Assembly: GCA_015501605.1 (NCBI GenBank)
Contig: JADNRZ010000012.1
Span: forward strand, 248,001-312,000
DNA length: 64,000 nt
Origin: Panaeolus papilionaceus
Lineage: Eukaryota > Basidiomycota > Agaricomycetes > Agaricales
Reading direction: 5' to 3'
Positions 1 to 12,996 of the stretch are shown piece by piece; position 1 is the first letter of the stretch, and each line of letters opens with the position of its first letter. The position numbers and the translations under genes were made by a program. The notes beneath the pieces were generated by a model. The model did not search any database, had not been told where the DNA came from, and saw only the letters and a list, made by a program, of their open reading frames with translations.

Positions 1-3000
1 TCGCAAAGCACAAGGGTTTGAGAAATTTTATCATTTATGAAATGCCGGGAGGTTGTTTGGAGTGTGAACAATGTGTAGGTTTGATTGATGCTGGAAACTA
101 AGTAAAGATGCAATTGGTCAGTAAGATATGCTTTATAAATTAAAATAATATGTTCGCACCAGATTATATACCCACTGTTCGTGTCAAATTGTGTTTAAAG
201 CCCCAATAATAAAGTCGAACTAAATCAGAATATTAGAGTCATATTGCCAGATGCTACAATTGTCCTGAGTAAGCCTAAAAGTAAGCCTTTTCCGGACAAT
301 ATTTTCATGAGATTTTTCTTAAATCTGAGTGAGAATAAGCACAGGCAGTCTGGGTATGATGCGAGCTCGTTGTAGATTTTTTCTAAAAGCAGCGTAGCGG
401 TCAACCGACAAGAAAGACCGAGTCGGAGGATGATTTGCGTGACGACATGTCATGATGTGCTGTGATTCTTTGTCACGCTTGCTTCGTTTTCCGTCTTGGA
501 CAGAACCATGACCGAGCTCATGGATTCAATTGACAGTCATTACTCGTGTAATCATTATAGAATCATCCTCACAAATCTCACTTAGAACCATCTAAACCGT
601 TTATTTTCTCAACTCTACTTGAAATATGTCTTGAACTCAATAATAAGTATATTTAGTGACAAGGGAGGCCGTCTAACAAACTCGAAACAGCATCGAACCC
701 ACAGTTCGAAATAAAACGCAGGTACGCATCTCATTCCACGATATTTATATTTATATACATATATAAATTCATAGATCTAATCCAACGCGTAATCATGCTC
801 AGGTTCATTTATGGATGCATCATTTCGACCATTGGTCTGCGGGAAACCAGCGAAGGTCGATCCGCCATCAAACAATTCATAAGCCTGCCGTCAGGAGCAT
901 ACATACATTTGTGGTGTGTGCTCGTGTGTACCGTGTTCGGACTACTTTTTGATGGGAAGGTAAAGCGAAACACGAATGCATCACAAAATTGCCAATCGGG
1001 CCTTACCAGGGAAGACAGCGATGAGGTACTTAAAGGGCCCTCGAGATGATTCCCGGAATCAAAACCTTTCTGGTCATCCCCCCTCTCCCTTTCCCCCCTC
1101 GTTCCACCTACAATGTGAAGCCTGCTGTCTTCTTACTACTCTAATGAAACTAACATTCGGACATCCTCTGTTTAGGACTACCCAATCACCTCTTTCTACT
1201 ATTCGTATTGTTGCCAGCATAGATGGCCAACAATACAGGGTGGTTGATCTAACAGGAGCGAAAGATGGAACATGGATTCGGCAACGTATATTTCACAAGG
1301 TATTTAGACAAATCTTTACATGTGGTGCTAAGACTCATGCACATTTTGGAATAGTTGTCAATACCAGCACAGCTGCAAAAGTTGTTCTTTATTTACCCCT
1401 CGGAAGTTGGCTCCTATGCCCTTGGTAATGCTCTCAACGATAATACATTATTCTATCACTGCCAGCAAAGCGGGGATCCCTCTGGCTCACTCAAAGTCTT
1501 CGTTTCAACATCACCCGATCGACCACCTACCTCAGACCCAAGGTTGGGCAGAGAATGGCTATCAGTATGTCCAGCTTAATTGATGCATCTCCTTCATTAC
1601 CCGTCTTCGCCGTCACTGTATCATGACTACATGATGACTCGTCCATTTCTTCATTTTCCGACATGTCGGAATATCTATTCATCACTTCTTCCTCACTTGT
1701 ATTCTGTGTTGTTGTTCTCAGCTCTTGCTTACCTTTCCAAAATAACAGGTACTGTAACTTCCACCACTGCTGGCTCACGGAATTTCCATGATATTTTCTT
1801 TCTGTCGCCATCTATGTGCCGGCCTTCATTTGTGTTTCCCTCATCTCTGCCTCCCTATATAGATTATCGCTGCCCACACGTTTGCTCCGATTGCACCATC
1901 ACGTTTCAGAATATACCTGGATGACTCCCCGTCCTCCTAAAATCTCATGCACTCTGTGCAAATCCTCCATATAGCATCACGGTATCAAGTTCAGGTCTCC
2001 TCCAACAATAGCGACAATCGGTCATCAACTCCAGGTTGTTTGTTTTGCTCTTACTTTCCCTCCCTTTTCGAGCGGGATCCCATCTTTCCATGACGTTTTA
2101 CCTATTGCAACATTACCCTCAATGTACAGTAATCATGACAAGCAATGTAACAATACCAATTTCAAAATTCTAACTCCTACTTTCGTGGATCAGGCTGTCC
2201 CTATGGCCTAAAATGCCAACCCTTGACCAGTTAAACCCAGTTCATACAATCATCAGTTTGCCTTCGGCAATCTCAAAGTTAACCCTTTCTACATACAAAC
2301 TGTAGGCCAAACTCAAATCTCCTATTGCTCAGATGATCAACTCCGAGTGCACGCTTTTGTCCACCTTCGGCAGTCCTGAATGTTCATTTCTGTCCTTGGC
2401 AATCATTCCCCTCGCAGCTCGCGTTTCAGCTGTTCAGTCCTGGGATGACTCGGCGCGCCGTCGAGCTGCCGTGAGTTGTGTGGGGCCATCGCCATCGGCC
2501 TGTCTAAACAATGCAGGTCTCATGCCACCAGGGTAAGGAGGGTTTCCGGATCATTTTTATGTGGCATAGAATGCCTGTTTTGAACTACAACTTGTGCAAC
2601 CATAATTTCACATTGGCCATATGGTCTTTGGACGTACATATGTTCAGAAAAGATGATCAAGTCTCTTTGATTTCCGGCATTTAATAGGTTGCGGTCCGTG
2701 AGCGTGAAACACCGTGTCGTCGTTTACCAACTTGTGGTAAAACAATTCAATATGTAAACTAATGGATTTGTTTTAAAAAGGCGGAAAAGATGCTCCAGTC
2801 TACCCACAGGTCAATCAATTGATGACGACTTGTGGGTGACAACCACTCCGGCATACACACTACGTACATAGGTCGACATCATTCTATCGCGTAGCTTCAT
2901 CGCACGCGATGGGACGCATGAAATTAGGACACACCTCGAAGGGGTATGTATGATATCACGACGCGCTTGGTCTCAGTGGACCTGAAATCCGACCCCAACA

Positions 3001-4080
3001 AGCCATCTGGAGTAAACTTAAAAACTCCAAGTGTTTCATCTACAAAGTTTGTCCCCGCACCTTGTGCTCTCGTGCTGCTAAATTCGCATGCTCGTGGACC
3101 CGTGATAACTTTACTAATAGCTCCCCTGATATTGCTAATGAACAGGGCTTGAGCAAGCCTGTCATGCCAATCCTAACAAGACGGATGTCTTTTTTTCGAT
3201 AGTATCTACCTACTTGGAGTAATCGAGATGATTTCGGTACGCAAGGCTTCGAAGCTCGAGCCAGGACTGGCGAGAACTAAACCCACTGGAGAACCGATGG
3301 CTTTCACAGTTTTACAATTGATTAAGCACCCACAGTAAGTTCACACAATAATGGATAGCACATAATGGACCCAGTTATACTGTCAGATGTAAGTATCACA
3401 GTACCTGGGCCATGATAAATGGTTACTGGTTCCTTTGACTAGATAGGAGCAACCCCTGAAAAAGCATATGCTAGTATAAGTATCGTCTTGATTCGCAGCA
3501 TCGCTTTCACGAACGTGTGCTTGATGATCGTATCTCATCTCTTGCTTTGAGTCTATTTCTGGTTTGAAGGCTCTGAATGTGATGGGGGGACTCCATTCTA
3601 GGATGAGTGGATCCATTCGACGGCGATCTCGTCGGCGACCACTGTGCAGTGCAGGACAGTACGAAAAATGTAATAGCAGTTCTTTTCGAACTGAAAATTC
3701 TAGTGACACGATGTCCATATGCAAGTGAACATATGCAGGGATATGGGCAGGCAAGTTGCAGCAAAGTTTGGCTTTCGTGGTTAATACCTTCGTTGAACTT
3801 GGGACAGTGGCGCTTAATCACATCGATCAATGTCTTATGGACAGAGCGCTTACTGAACTGAGACTGGCACGCACGATTGACGATGCTTCTTTTTTATCTT
3901 ACTTCCAAACAAAGAATTTAAGGAAGTTTCGAGGAGTAATCGCGGTGCGAAATTGTAATTGATACTGGCGGATAAAGTGATTATCAAATAGCATCAGGAG
4001 CGGTAAATAATCATATTTCGTATGAAGTATAGGACATATGTATTAAGGAGCTCAAATTTCAATTTATTTCAACCATAACC
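1..4080. other. Gene-poor region, no supported gene
   Basis: Only short open frames occur here (at most about 150 codons), with no recognisable domain and no chain of phase-consistent exons. The first 800 bases are AT-rich. A minus-strand frame at 1527-1811 has a protein-like composition (rich in E, S and T) but no partner exons that I could join. I see no terminal repeats or tRNA in this stretch. Confidence 0.5.
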
Positions 4081-4605
4081 CTATTTCTGTCGAACGCCAG
4101 GCTTCTTGATACCGATTGTTGGCTTGTCGTTCTTGCCTCTCTTGATTCGGAAATCACTGGAAGAAAATAAAGGGAAAAAAATATCAGACGACATGTGAAT
4201 GGCAGATGAGTATGTGAACTGACTCTTTGTCCCAGAAGTCATCCGTGTCACTGCAGATCGTCATAACAAACGATGTTTCCCAGACCCATCCGACTACTCA
4301 CTTGGTTTGTGCAACGGAATCAGTGGGGAACTCATCTTCCGCAGAGGCATCTCTGGATATCACAAATTCACAGGTGAGCAATTGTGGGATATTAAGCCTC
4401 GCGGATTGCGGAGATTCGACGCGTTTACACTTACACAGGCTGAGGGTCACTGGATGTAATATTCTCCTGAACTATATCCTCCGAGACGCTAGAGGGTGCG
4501 TCGAGGGTGTAAGTATAAAATGATCGCGTAGCAGTATTGGAGTCGCTGTACGCACGTAGAATGCGACTCGTCGAGACGCTCAGAACTGGATTCTGCGGCG
4601 CTCAT
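4081..4605 (-). CDS. Small acidic protein with a basic tail, five microexons
   Basis: I do not recognise this protein. It is 85 residues long and encoded by five exons: 4605-4556, 4488-4435, 4352-4302, 4250-4224 and 4156-4081. All four introns are GT..AG and in phase 2, and together they keep one frame from ATG to TAG, which is unlikely by chance. The first 60 residues are rich in S, D and E. A DTDDFWDKDDF stretch follows, then a basic tail (FRIKRGKNDKPTIGIKKPG) ending VRQK. The exon of 27 nt is very small. No signal peptide or membrane segment is visible. The acidic body, aromatic D/W/F patch and lysine-rich end suggest a small adaptor or nucleic-acid-associated protein, but that is inference. 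The weakest junction is the GTCAGT donor at 4223. Confidence 0.6.
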
Positions 4606-5351
4606 ATGGATGGATATTCAAGTAAGATGTGTACGATAATGTGTCTGAAAGACAAGTTGAAAGAGTTTGGAAAGAGTCGCTTGTGGCTCAACACCTGATC
4701 GCGACGAATCAGGCGTGTGTCAGCGTACATATGACTCAGGTGTGACTCTAGTAGACACAACATGACATGCCACATGTCGGTTCTTGATTGAGCGGGAATA
4801 AGCTGGCCAGAGTGCATTGTGCGAAACAATGCCTCAATGGTGATCAGATAAGGCTTTGATTCGTCGTGATAACCAACGTGAACGCATTTCCGATTCTGGA
4901 GGTGCATTAACAATTTTTTACATTAATTCTTCACACAGCAATAGGGTTAGACGCGAAGAGAGCGGCTGAAAGGCATACCCAGAAATTCATGAAGTTAACG
5001 TGCTCTCTCTAATGAACCAGAAAGGTTGTTAGGGGGTACAAATTCAGCCGAGCAGGATAATGGGAGCGTAGTAATCTTGAGTAGCAGTACAAATTTTTAT
5101 ATTCACCCATATAAAGCACGTATATCGTTTTTGTTTAAGCAGGTACACCTTCCTAACGCCCAGCTCTCGTTAGATAGGGGCTAATTAAGGTGTTGCGTGA
5201 TATGTAACGCGATGTGACAGGGTCCTCGTGACTAAGCTTTTCGCGTTATGGCCGCTCCGGTCATGAATCCGGACTCCGACTGCAGCTCAAACTCGACAGT
5301 CATCGTCCTTTCCCCTCGTGTTTCACTCTCTGGAAGGCGATTTCGTGGGCC

Positions 5352-7030
5352 ATGTCTATAATTGAATGGTCGAGTATGTACTCTATTTCATAAATTTGTT
5401 ATTTTTATCACATTTTCAATAACATCAAATCTCGTATTAGCCCCAACTCGTGCCACCAAACACGGTGGTCCAATAGACCAGATTCCCCTTGAAATATACA
5501 GAGAAATACTGAATTATATATGGGAGCCTCGACGCACTGCATTAATGCCAGAGATGACGAGGAAGACACTCTCTAGTGTGGCCCAGACGTGTCGTTTTTT
5601 CGCGTCTGTCGCGCTTCCATTAATTTTTGAAAGTCTCTGCTTCGTCGGCAGACTGGAAGTCACCAACCCAAAATTCAAGGACGTCGGGAATCAAAATCCC
5701 ACAACATTTTGCCGCGAAGTCTTAGCAGGAAACGAAGAAGCGGTGACCCTAGCAATGCATGTCAAACAATGCCTGTTTGTCGGGTGGTGCGACGACGAGA
5801 ACGACGGGACGGACGACTACTCAACCGCTTTCTTGACTCTCTATTACCGTGCTCTGTCTCATATGCGAAACATTCACACCCTCTACTTCAACCACGGCCT
5901 CATCACTAAAAGATGTCTAAAATCCATGGCCAGCTTACAAAACCTTTCTGGACTCTTGATCACGCGTTCTCGGTGTGTTCCAAAGCTAGAAGACAGCCAT
6001 TGGGAGGGTCTGAAGGGTTTAAGATTAAAGTATCTGACCCTGGCTCTTGACGGAGCGGACCAGCACAGTGATGGATCCATGATTCCCAATTTCCTCAAAC
6101 ATTTAGACCGTTCAGAGGTTACTTGGATAACGATCGACCACCCCGACTTTCTTCCTCTCCTTGCGAAAAGTGGATGGAAACTGCCAAAACTCTCTACCCT
6201 TCACCTACAGCAAGCGTCTCCATTATCGTTCTCACTTATATCGAAGGATCAAATGCCGTCACTGGTTCACCTGTGTGCTGGTGTACAACAACCTGAATAC
6301 CTACTACCATTTTCCGTGTCGCCGGACGCATACCCCATTCTCCAGGAATTGGTGGCTCCGTACTCTGTTTGCAGGGCCCTTGTTACGGCAATAAGGACTA
6401 TATCTAGTTTAACGATCACTTCATGGAGTCGAAACCAGGGTGAACCCATGGATACGGCCTTCCTCCTCCAGCCCTATCCTCTCCTCTCAAAGTTGCAAAT
6501 CCCATATGCTTGCTACAGGACGGTACATCTCGCGCCACATGTCCCCAACTTGAGAATGCTTACGATACATTGTTTCCCGGATTCATCACGTCGCCCACTA
6601 ACTCTCGAAGAGGTACGTGACTGGAATATTGTTTACAGTTCGTTAATAACATGCCTCACTCTAGCAAGTAGCCAGTATAGTCAAAGCTTGGTCCACCCAT
6701 CCTCTGACTGTTGAAGAACTAGGATTACGATGTAAACCAGATGGACCATTTTGGTCTGGGACCTTTGATTTGCCGTCCCAGGTTCGATGGATAAAATCAG
6801 TTCTACCTTCAGCATTTCCCTCTGTGCGCCAGGTAAAGATTGCAAGCATTGTGGTATGGACCAAATCAACCGACAAAGAGTGGCGACCGAAAATTCCTTT
6901 TGTGCACCAGCGGAGGGTATCGCGTCTTCTGCAGGAGGAAACTTGGACGGATTACGAAGGGTGCTTCCAGGGTGTCCTTGACGAAGTTGATCCAGGGGAC
7001 TCTTCTCAATCTCAATCAGGTGAAGCTTGA
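5352..7030 (+). CDS. F-box protein
   Basis: This is a three-exon gene (5352-5373, 5441-6612, 6665-7030), phase-consistent, giving 519 residues. The start MSIIEWS is in a 22-nt first exon; the longer frame beginning at 5362 would read through the first intron. Residues about 17-65 form an F-box: IDQIPLEIYREIL, then a conserved AQTCRFFASVALPLIFE helix, as in fungal F-box proteins that bind Skp1 in SCF ubiquitin ligases. The rest has leucine-rich strands (TLYFNHGLI, LKYLTLAL, LSTLHLQQ, LRMLTIH) that resemble irregular LRRs for substrate capture. No target can be inferred. Large F-box families are typical of agaricomycetes. The last exon is supported by an in-frame join at CTCTAG (6659-6664). Confidence 0.8.
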
Positions 7031-7771
7031 AGGTAAATTCGTTTCTATAAATGCCCAAGTTATAATTACCATCTCTCTTCACAGTATCCAATCCGTTCTC
7101 ACATGATACCACCTTACTGTCTCGATAACTTGGTGAACGTTCGGTGGTTGCCAATCAACGTCTACCAACGTGCGACTCGAGAACACTGGTAGTCCTAGGT
7201 TTAGGAACCAACCAGTTCCGAAATCATGTTCAACGGTAGTTGTCAGATATCGGTGCCATTTGGGTCGTCCCGGTTTATCGACCCTCATTTCGGCGAAACT
7301 ACAGCAAGTTTATCCGTCAAGATGTGACCGGGGAGGTGGATTTAGAATTAGGGCCGGTAGGCACAGTTTACGACGACTCTCACAGACGTCTTGACGCTCA
7401 AAATTTAACGAGTTGCTCAGTCATTGCCTGCTGCATCCCGTGACAATTCAATTGGTTTACTAATCGAAATACAAGTCATGAATAACAAATGAAGTAATTC
7501 CATTACCCAAGTACCCCGTCATGGAGGCTCTTCTCTAAGCCTAAACGTGACAAAGGTGCGTAAGGCAGGTCGATTTAAGGTCATTGCACGCACTCAATAA
7601 TATGTGCCTCGTAGCTAAACGCCTGTTCATTTGCAACGATCTTAAGATGAAAGAAAACGTCAAGACCATAAGAATGGACCATTCCGTCATCGATGGAAAT
7701 AACAGATGACATAAGCGACACGATTGGACCAACGAGAGCAAATCAAGGAATCACCCGTCTCTCATCTACTT
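7031..7771. other. Intergenic; 3' region of F-box gene and transaldolase promoter
   Basis: Only short frames occur, without recognisable similarity. The right part is the upstream region of the transaldolase gene. Confidence 0.4.
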
Positions 7772-7777
7772 TATAAA
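7772..7777 (+). promoter_or_regulatory. TATA box of transaldolase gene
   Basis: TATAAA lies 46 bases before the transaldolase ATG, followed by a pyrimidine-rich leader. This is the usual arrangement for highly expressed fungal housekeeping genes. Confidence 0.55.
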
Positions 7778-7822
7778 CCCCAAGCGAAAATTCTCAGTAA
7801 CAACCCTTCTTCATCTACAACC

Positions 7823-9193
7823 ATGACCACTTCTCTCGACCAGCTCAAGCAAACCGGCACCGTTGTTGTCTCTGACTCTGGCGATTTCGAATGTAAGCCC
7901 CCACACTCCTAACCTGGTCAACCACTAATGTTCATCGTGCTACTTTTTTAGCCATCGATGTCTACAAGCCCCAGGTATGTCGAGCACCTCTCTGATTCGT
8001 GGTCAAGTTCTTACGTGGCGATCTTTAGGACGCTACCACCAACCCTTCCCTGATCTTGGCCGCCGCCAACAAGCCCGGATACGCACGCATCATCGATGCT
8101 GCTGTTGCCTACGGAAAGTCAAAGGGAGGTAGCGTCGAGCAACAAACCAACGCCGCCGTAGATCGCCTTGTGAGTACTTCTTTCAAGTCCAATGCAATGT
8201 TGTCATACTTGATATTAATCCCACCACTAGCTCGTTGAGTTTGGTAAAGAAATCCTCGCCATTATTCCTGGCCGCGTTTCGACCGAAGTCGATGCCCGCC
8301 TTTCATTCGACAAGGAGGCCACTAAGGCTAAGGTAAGGGGTCATGAGAATTTGATGATTAGCCCAAACTTATTACCCGGCGCACTAGGCCAAAGAGCTCA
8401 TCGCTCTGTACGAGTCTGTCGGCATTAAAAAGGACCGGATTCTCATCAAGATCGCGTCGACATGGGAAGGTATCCAAGCTGCTCGTGAGCTTGAGCGAGA
8501 CGATGGAATTCACTGCAACCTTACTCTCCTCTTCGGCTTTGGACAAGCCGTTGCTTGCGCTGAAGCAGGTGTTACTTTGATCTCACCCTTCGTCGGACGT
8601 GTACGTGTTGCATTTGATCCGTCGTCTATCCCGACACAGGGGTTCTAAATGTCGTTGCAGATCCTTGATTGGTACAAGAAGTCCACCGGAAAGAACTACG
8701 AGGGCGATGAGGACCCTGGTGTCCAGTCCGTCAAGAAGATCTTCAACTACTACAAGCAGCACGGCTACAAGACCATCGTCATGGGTGCTTCTTTCCGTAA
8801 CGTACGTCACTTTGGGTTGACTGTTGAACTTTGTCTAACCTGCTGTCTCATAGACCGGAGAGATCAAGGCCCTTGCTGGTGTTGACTTCTTGACTATCGC
8901 TCCTACTCTTCTTGAGGAACTCAAGGGATCCACCGCACCCGTCCCCAAGAAACTTGACGCCTCCCTTGGTCAGCATTTTAACCCTGATATTTTTGTTGTG
9001 TTGTTGACGTCTATTATTAGCCGCCCAAGCTGAGCCCATCCCCAAGGTTAGCTTCATTGACAACGAGGCCGAGTTCCGTTGGACCCTTCTCCAGGATCAA
9101 ATGGCCTTCGACAAGCTTCACGAGGGTATCAAGAAGTTCGCTGAGGATGGAGAGACCCTCAAGGCTCTCCTTAGGAAGAAGATCTCTGCCTAA
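7823..9193 (+). CDS. TAL1: Transaldolase
   Basis: Transaldolase transfers a dihydroxyacetone unit between sugar phosphates in the non-oxidative pentose phosphate pathway, in the cytosol. The protein is about 324 residues, the normal length for class I transaldolases. It starts [12 protein letters not shown] and is spread over many short exons with GT..AG introns. Diagnostic motifs are DATTNPSL (catalytic aspartate), [11 protein letters not shown] (Schiff-base lysine), [24 protein letters not shown] and the C-terminal [12 protein letters not shown]. The start is fixed by the family N-terminus and by the TATA box 46 bases upstream. No key residue is missing. Confidence 0.95.
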
Positions 9194-9385
9194 ATGGTCT
9201 ATTCACTGGCCTATGTGGATAAAGGGCTCAGGTGATCTATCGAAAAATATTTTCGCATATTCGTTTAATTCTACTTCGTGTTTATTCTCTGTTTGTATGT
9301 AAGAGTATGTAGTACCAATACAGAAAAATAAGGTTTTTGATTTATCTCCTATGAAAAGAAGATTTTCAATGAAACAAGTGTCCTC

Positions 9386-9991
9386 TCATAATTCCTTGTC
9401 TTGATCAACATTGGAGTCATTAATCGTCTGTTGTGGCTGTGATAATGGTAGTAATACCTCAACATCGTCAGTTGATCGAGAATATACAGGGCCAGCAAAC
9501 ATCTGCTGTGGATGTATCGACACACTTACATGGTATGAGTCGCCATTGCCAATTAGGGTCCGTTTGAGAGAGCCCCTAGCCACCAGGGCTAAAAATAGCG
9601 CCCCTGATTGGCGCATCGGACTTTGAATCCCCCCTTCGTCGGTTGTCGGGGCCGGAGCAGCTCTTGTGTCCGATTTGATTTGATTTACCGGAATAATAGT
9701 CGCAGTTGGCCGCTCCGAGGTTGAATGCGCTGGGGCTCTAATGAGCTGCGCTTTCCACGGCAGACTAAAAGATTTCGACGACCTATCCTTGCCTCTAATC
9801 ACTGAAGACCTTTGAGCGCTGTTGAAGTGCGTTAGTCGGTTCCGCCGTGCTATCATTATATCGAACTTCACGTCTCTTTTAATCTGCATGCACAGTCCTT
9901 TGACGTTGGGTGACTCGTAACCCAAATAACAGGCTTGATATTTCCTGAGATGGTTGTTGTGTTCTGTTGGTGATTCAATGAAATCTTGCAT
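9386..9991 (-). CDS. Hypothetical 201-codon ORF, doubtful
   Basis: This is a single open frame with an ATG. I recognise no domain, and the composition is mixed (P, T, S and Q in the middle and end). The frame is open for 16 more codons upstream of the ATG and then hits a stop, with no splice acceptor I could use to extend it. Two other minus-strand frames (9868-10119, 10141-10431) lie just upstream but do not join in phase. It may be a real lineage-specific gene or chance. It lies tail-to-tail with transaldolase. Confidence 0.22.
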   Translation of the reverse strand: MQDFIESPTEHNNHLRKYQACYLGYESPNVKGLCMQIKRDVKFDIMIARRNRLTHFNSAQRSSVIRGKDRSSKSFSLPWKAQLIRAPAHSTSERPTATIIPVNQIKSDTRAAPAPTTDEGGIQSPMRQSGALFLALVARGSLKRTLIGNGDSYHVSVSIHPQQMFAGPVYSRSTDDVEVLLPLSQPQQTINDSNVDQDKEL

Positions 9992-12158
9992 GTTCCACCC
10001 AGGGTTAGCGTATCCATGGAGGTCAAAAGGCGTTGCAACATCCGTTCGAGTTCAGAGTCAACTAGCAGCTCAAACGACCTAGAGGAATAAATTTGGGTTT
10101 GCGCGGGAGCTACTTGCAAATTAAGTCATCCTCTCTTGACTCATACAATGTCGTTCCATTGTAGCCAGACCGGAACGGAAGAGGGCGTTCTCAGCTCGAC
10201 TGAGCTCGGGATAGACCATTTCAACGCTACAGTCTCCCTTCCACCGCAATTAATACAACAATACAGTTCAGTTGAACCAACATGTCTGCATATCGAGAAA
10301 AGCTGTGGATATTTTGCAATGATACTAATAAGTATTCGAGTCATTGGAGCGAGATTTGCAGGTAATTTGTCTGACTCCAATGCGAACGTAATTCTTTCCT
10401 GAGCGCTCTTCCTATATAGTTGGACTGTCAAAGAACTTTAAGAAGATGGTGGACCTGATCTCGATGTGTGGCGCAAAGATTGCCGGGCAAACCCATCAAA
10501 TAGATTCATCACAGTTCACAGTTTGTCATGATATACTTAGATATACTTAGGGGCAACAACCATGCAAACAACTCATACATCCAAGGTTCGCTGATAGACG
10601 GAAATGTCTCCGGCTCGCGTGGTACTAGGTGGCAATTGGAAGATAACAAATAGGGTTTTTGATGTATACACCCAAACCTTACCGCAAGCTGGTTGATTTC
10701 ATTTCACGCGACACAACCCCGAGCACCATTAACGGGATATGTAACCCCTCAAAATTACAACATAAAACAACCAAAAGCAGGATATCGTAGGCTATCCTCC
10801 GTTCAGACAGGAGCTGTCTACTGTGAATGATTAACTGGATGTAACATAGACGCTCGAATTAATCTTCAGCTGCCAACAACTCTCTTCAAGTAGATGGAAT
10901 ACTAAGAGAGCTCAAGGGAAGTGAGACCGTGAAAGCTTTGGTTGCTGCAACATCTAATTCTCAATGCACTGAAAATTTTTTTGTCTCCTCCTCTTAGCGT
11001 TAGAAATTTCACAAGACAAAAAGCCGCAATGGGTTATGTGTGGTTCAAGTTATTTCCTTTTTTTTGTTGTTCATATTCAAAGCTCGCATGCGAGTTGAGT
11101 CCAACCCAACTACGCTTGCCTAATTTAGTAGGAACGTGGCGACCTCCGATATGATGTACCGACAGAGAGTGACCTCATCAGACCGCATAGTCGTACTTGG
11201 ACATTGTACTCTTCGGGATAGATAGAATTTTGTTTCAGGCTGTTTCCATGCTCTTGGTGAGACGGAGGATCGATGAATGAACCAAATCGATTCCCTTTGG
11301 TGTCGATGGAGTGGCCACCGGTCTTCTGAGTCGTATGCTGTAGTAGGTAAAAAATTCGAAATTGATGGATTTTAGGAGGAATTAATGAGCAAGAATGAGG
11401 CGTAATGAGTTAGCAAGGATATTTGTTTGACAATTATTGGTTAACCCCTACGACGAGGGAAAAGGGGATCGAGGCAGAGACTACACTCAGGGTCGAGCTC
11501 TCCCACCAGTCCAGCACGTGACATTGAGGGAAATGCTATGTCATTGGGGTTTTATCGAAAGTCAGCCAGTGTCTTCACTGTTTGCTTCACACTGCCTTGT
11601 GGAAAGTATTCTGGGACACAGCACGCAGTTCTGAACAATTAAGATTATCATCCACACAAAGCTTACGCGGTACATATCTGGCAACCTTAGCACAATATGT
11701 TCATATATGGCTTATAATTGGAAAACGTGGATCGTGGAGTTCAATAATGCTTGTTAGCCTCCGAACCCTGGCAAAGTAGCCCAAATCGTTGCCCTGACAG
11801 GTGAATCGGTGAATGATCTCAGCGCTGTTCCGTCCGGCAATACGTGAACCTATCTTGATCTCCTGTTTCTGGGGAACGCTCATGATCGCTCACGAACAAA
11901 GGCTGGATCTGAGCCGACCAATATGCTGCTCGTCCTCACAATTTGTCGTTTCGACTATGTGATTTGATCTGACTGGCAACGAATCAGGGCGTATATCGAG
12001 TTCCCGAGGACGAGATCAGGACTATTTACATCTTGGATTTCTCCTTCGTGCAGTCATTGAGGAGGTATTTAAAAGACTGTCCATTTGGTCGAGTCATATG
12101 GTGCTTGATACCCAGATACCCTCTCCTCTTCGTATTTGACCTTGTCGTTCCTTCATTC
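9992..12158. other. Gene-poor region
   Basis: Short frames on both strands have no recognisable product. A minus-strand 60-codon frame (11701-11883) has protein-like composition but no joinable exons. A short direct repeat (GATATACTTAG) occurs near 10530-10550. Confidence 0.4.
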
Positions 12159-12996
12159 ATGTCTCGGCACGGAAGCAGCTCACGCAGTCATGCGGTTCCT
12201 CTTATCACGCTCTACGATGTCCCAGGTCATTCGACTGAACCATGGGCTCCTAACATTTGGCGCATTCGGTGTGTACTCATTCATAATTACCACATTTGCT
12301 GGATACTAATGATTTCTCGACAGTTTCATTCTCAACTACAAACGTTTACCATACCGCACAAAATGGGTTGAGTTTCAGAACGTCGAACGTACATTACGCG
12401 AAATCGGAGCACCACCTTCGTCTACAAGAAGCGATGGACGAGCGATCTATACTCTTCCTGTTGTGGTTGACCCCACACGCGACCCATATCATCCCCGAAT
12501 TATTTCAAACGCGAATACCATTGCCGAGTATCTGGAGACAACATATCCGGCGCGCCCCGTCTTCCCCGAAGGGTCGCGTGCCCTGCAAAACCTGTTTGTC
12601 CACTTCGTGCAGGAATATCTCTCTAAGCCTCTCCTCCCTATCTTGGTTCCGCTGAGCCACAACGCCCTTCCTGATGTTACACAGGATTACTTTCGCGGAG
12701 GACACCCTCCCCACCACATGCTGTCCGGACCGCAACGCGAACAGGCCTGGCATGCCGTGAAGGAACAATTTGATTTTCTCGCAATGATTCTCGACAAGAA
12801 CCGAGGCGATGGAGAGGGCGATGGTGTTGTGGCTATGGGGCGTGATGTCAGTTATGCTGACTTTGCTCTCTGCTCGGTGCTCATCTGGATCGAGCGTATG
12901 GCTGCCCACGATGGTTGGGCTAGGGTGCGGCACTGGAATAATGGCCGGTGGTATCGACTCTACGAACGGTGCAGAGACTTCATGGATGTATGCTAA
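12159..12996 (+). CDS. Glutathione S-transferase-like protein
   Basis: This two-exon gene (12159-12268, 12324-12996; join in phase) encodes 260 residues, typical of fungal cytosolic GSTs. The N-terminal half is a thioredoxin-like fold: VPLITLYDVPG, PNIWRIRFILNYK, then TLPVVVDP and SNANTIAEYLE. The last matches the conserved S-x-x-I-xx-YL glutathione-contact helix. The C-terminal half is all-helical and contains VSYADFALCSVLIWIERM, matching the GST N-capping/hydrophobic staple region (S/T-x-x-D). It probably conjugates or reduces electrophiles; basidiomycetes have many Ure2p- and GstFuA-like enzymes. The substrate cannot be read from the sequence. The first-domain segment RTLREIGAPPSSTRSDG is longer than in the minimal fold. 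Confidence 0.8.

Noticed and set aside
1527..1811. 94-codon minus-strand frame with protein-like composition
   Set aside because: It contains a possible donor (GGTAAGC), but no matching exons were found on either side.
11701..11883. Minus-strand 60-codon frame MSVPQKQEIKIGSRIAGRNS
   Set aside because: Protein-like start, but no downstream exon could be joined with conserved phase.
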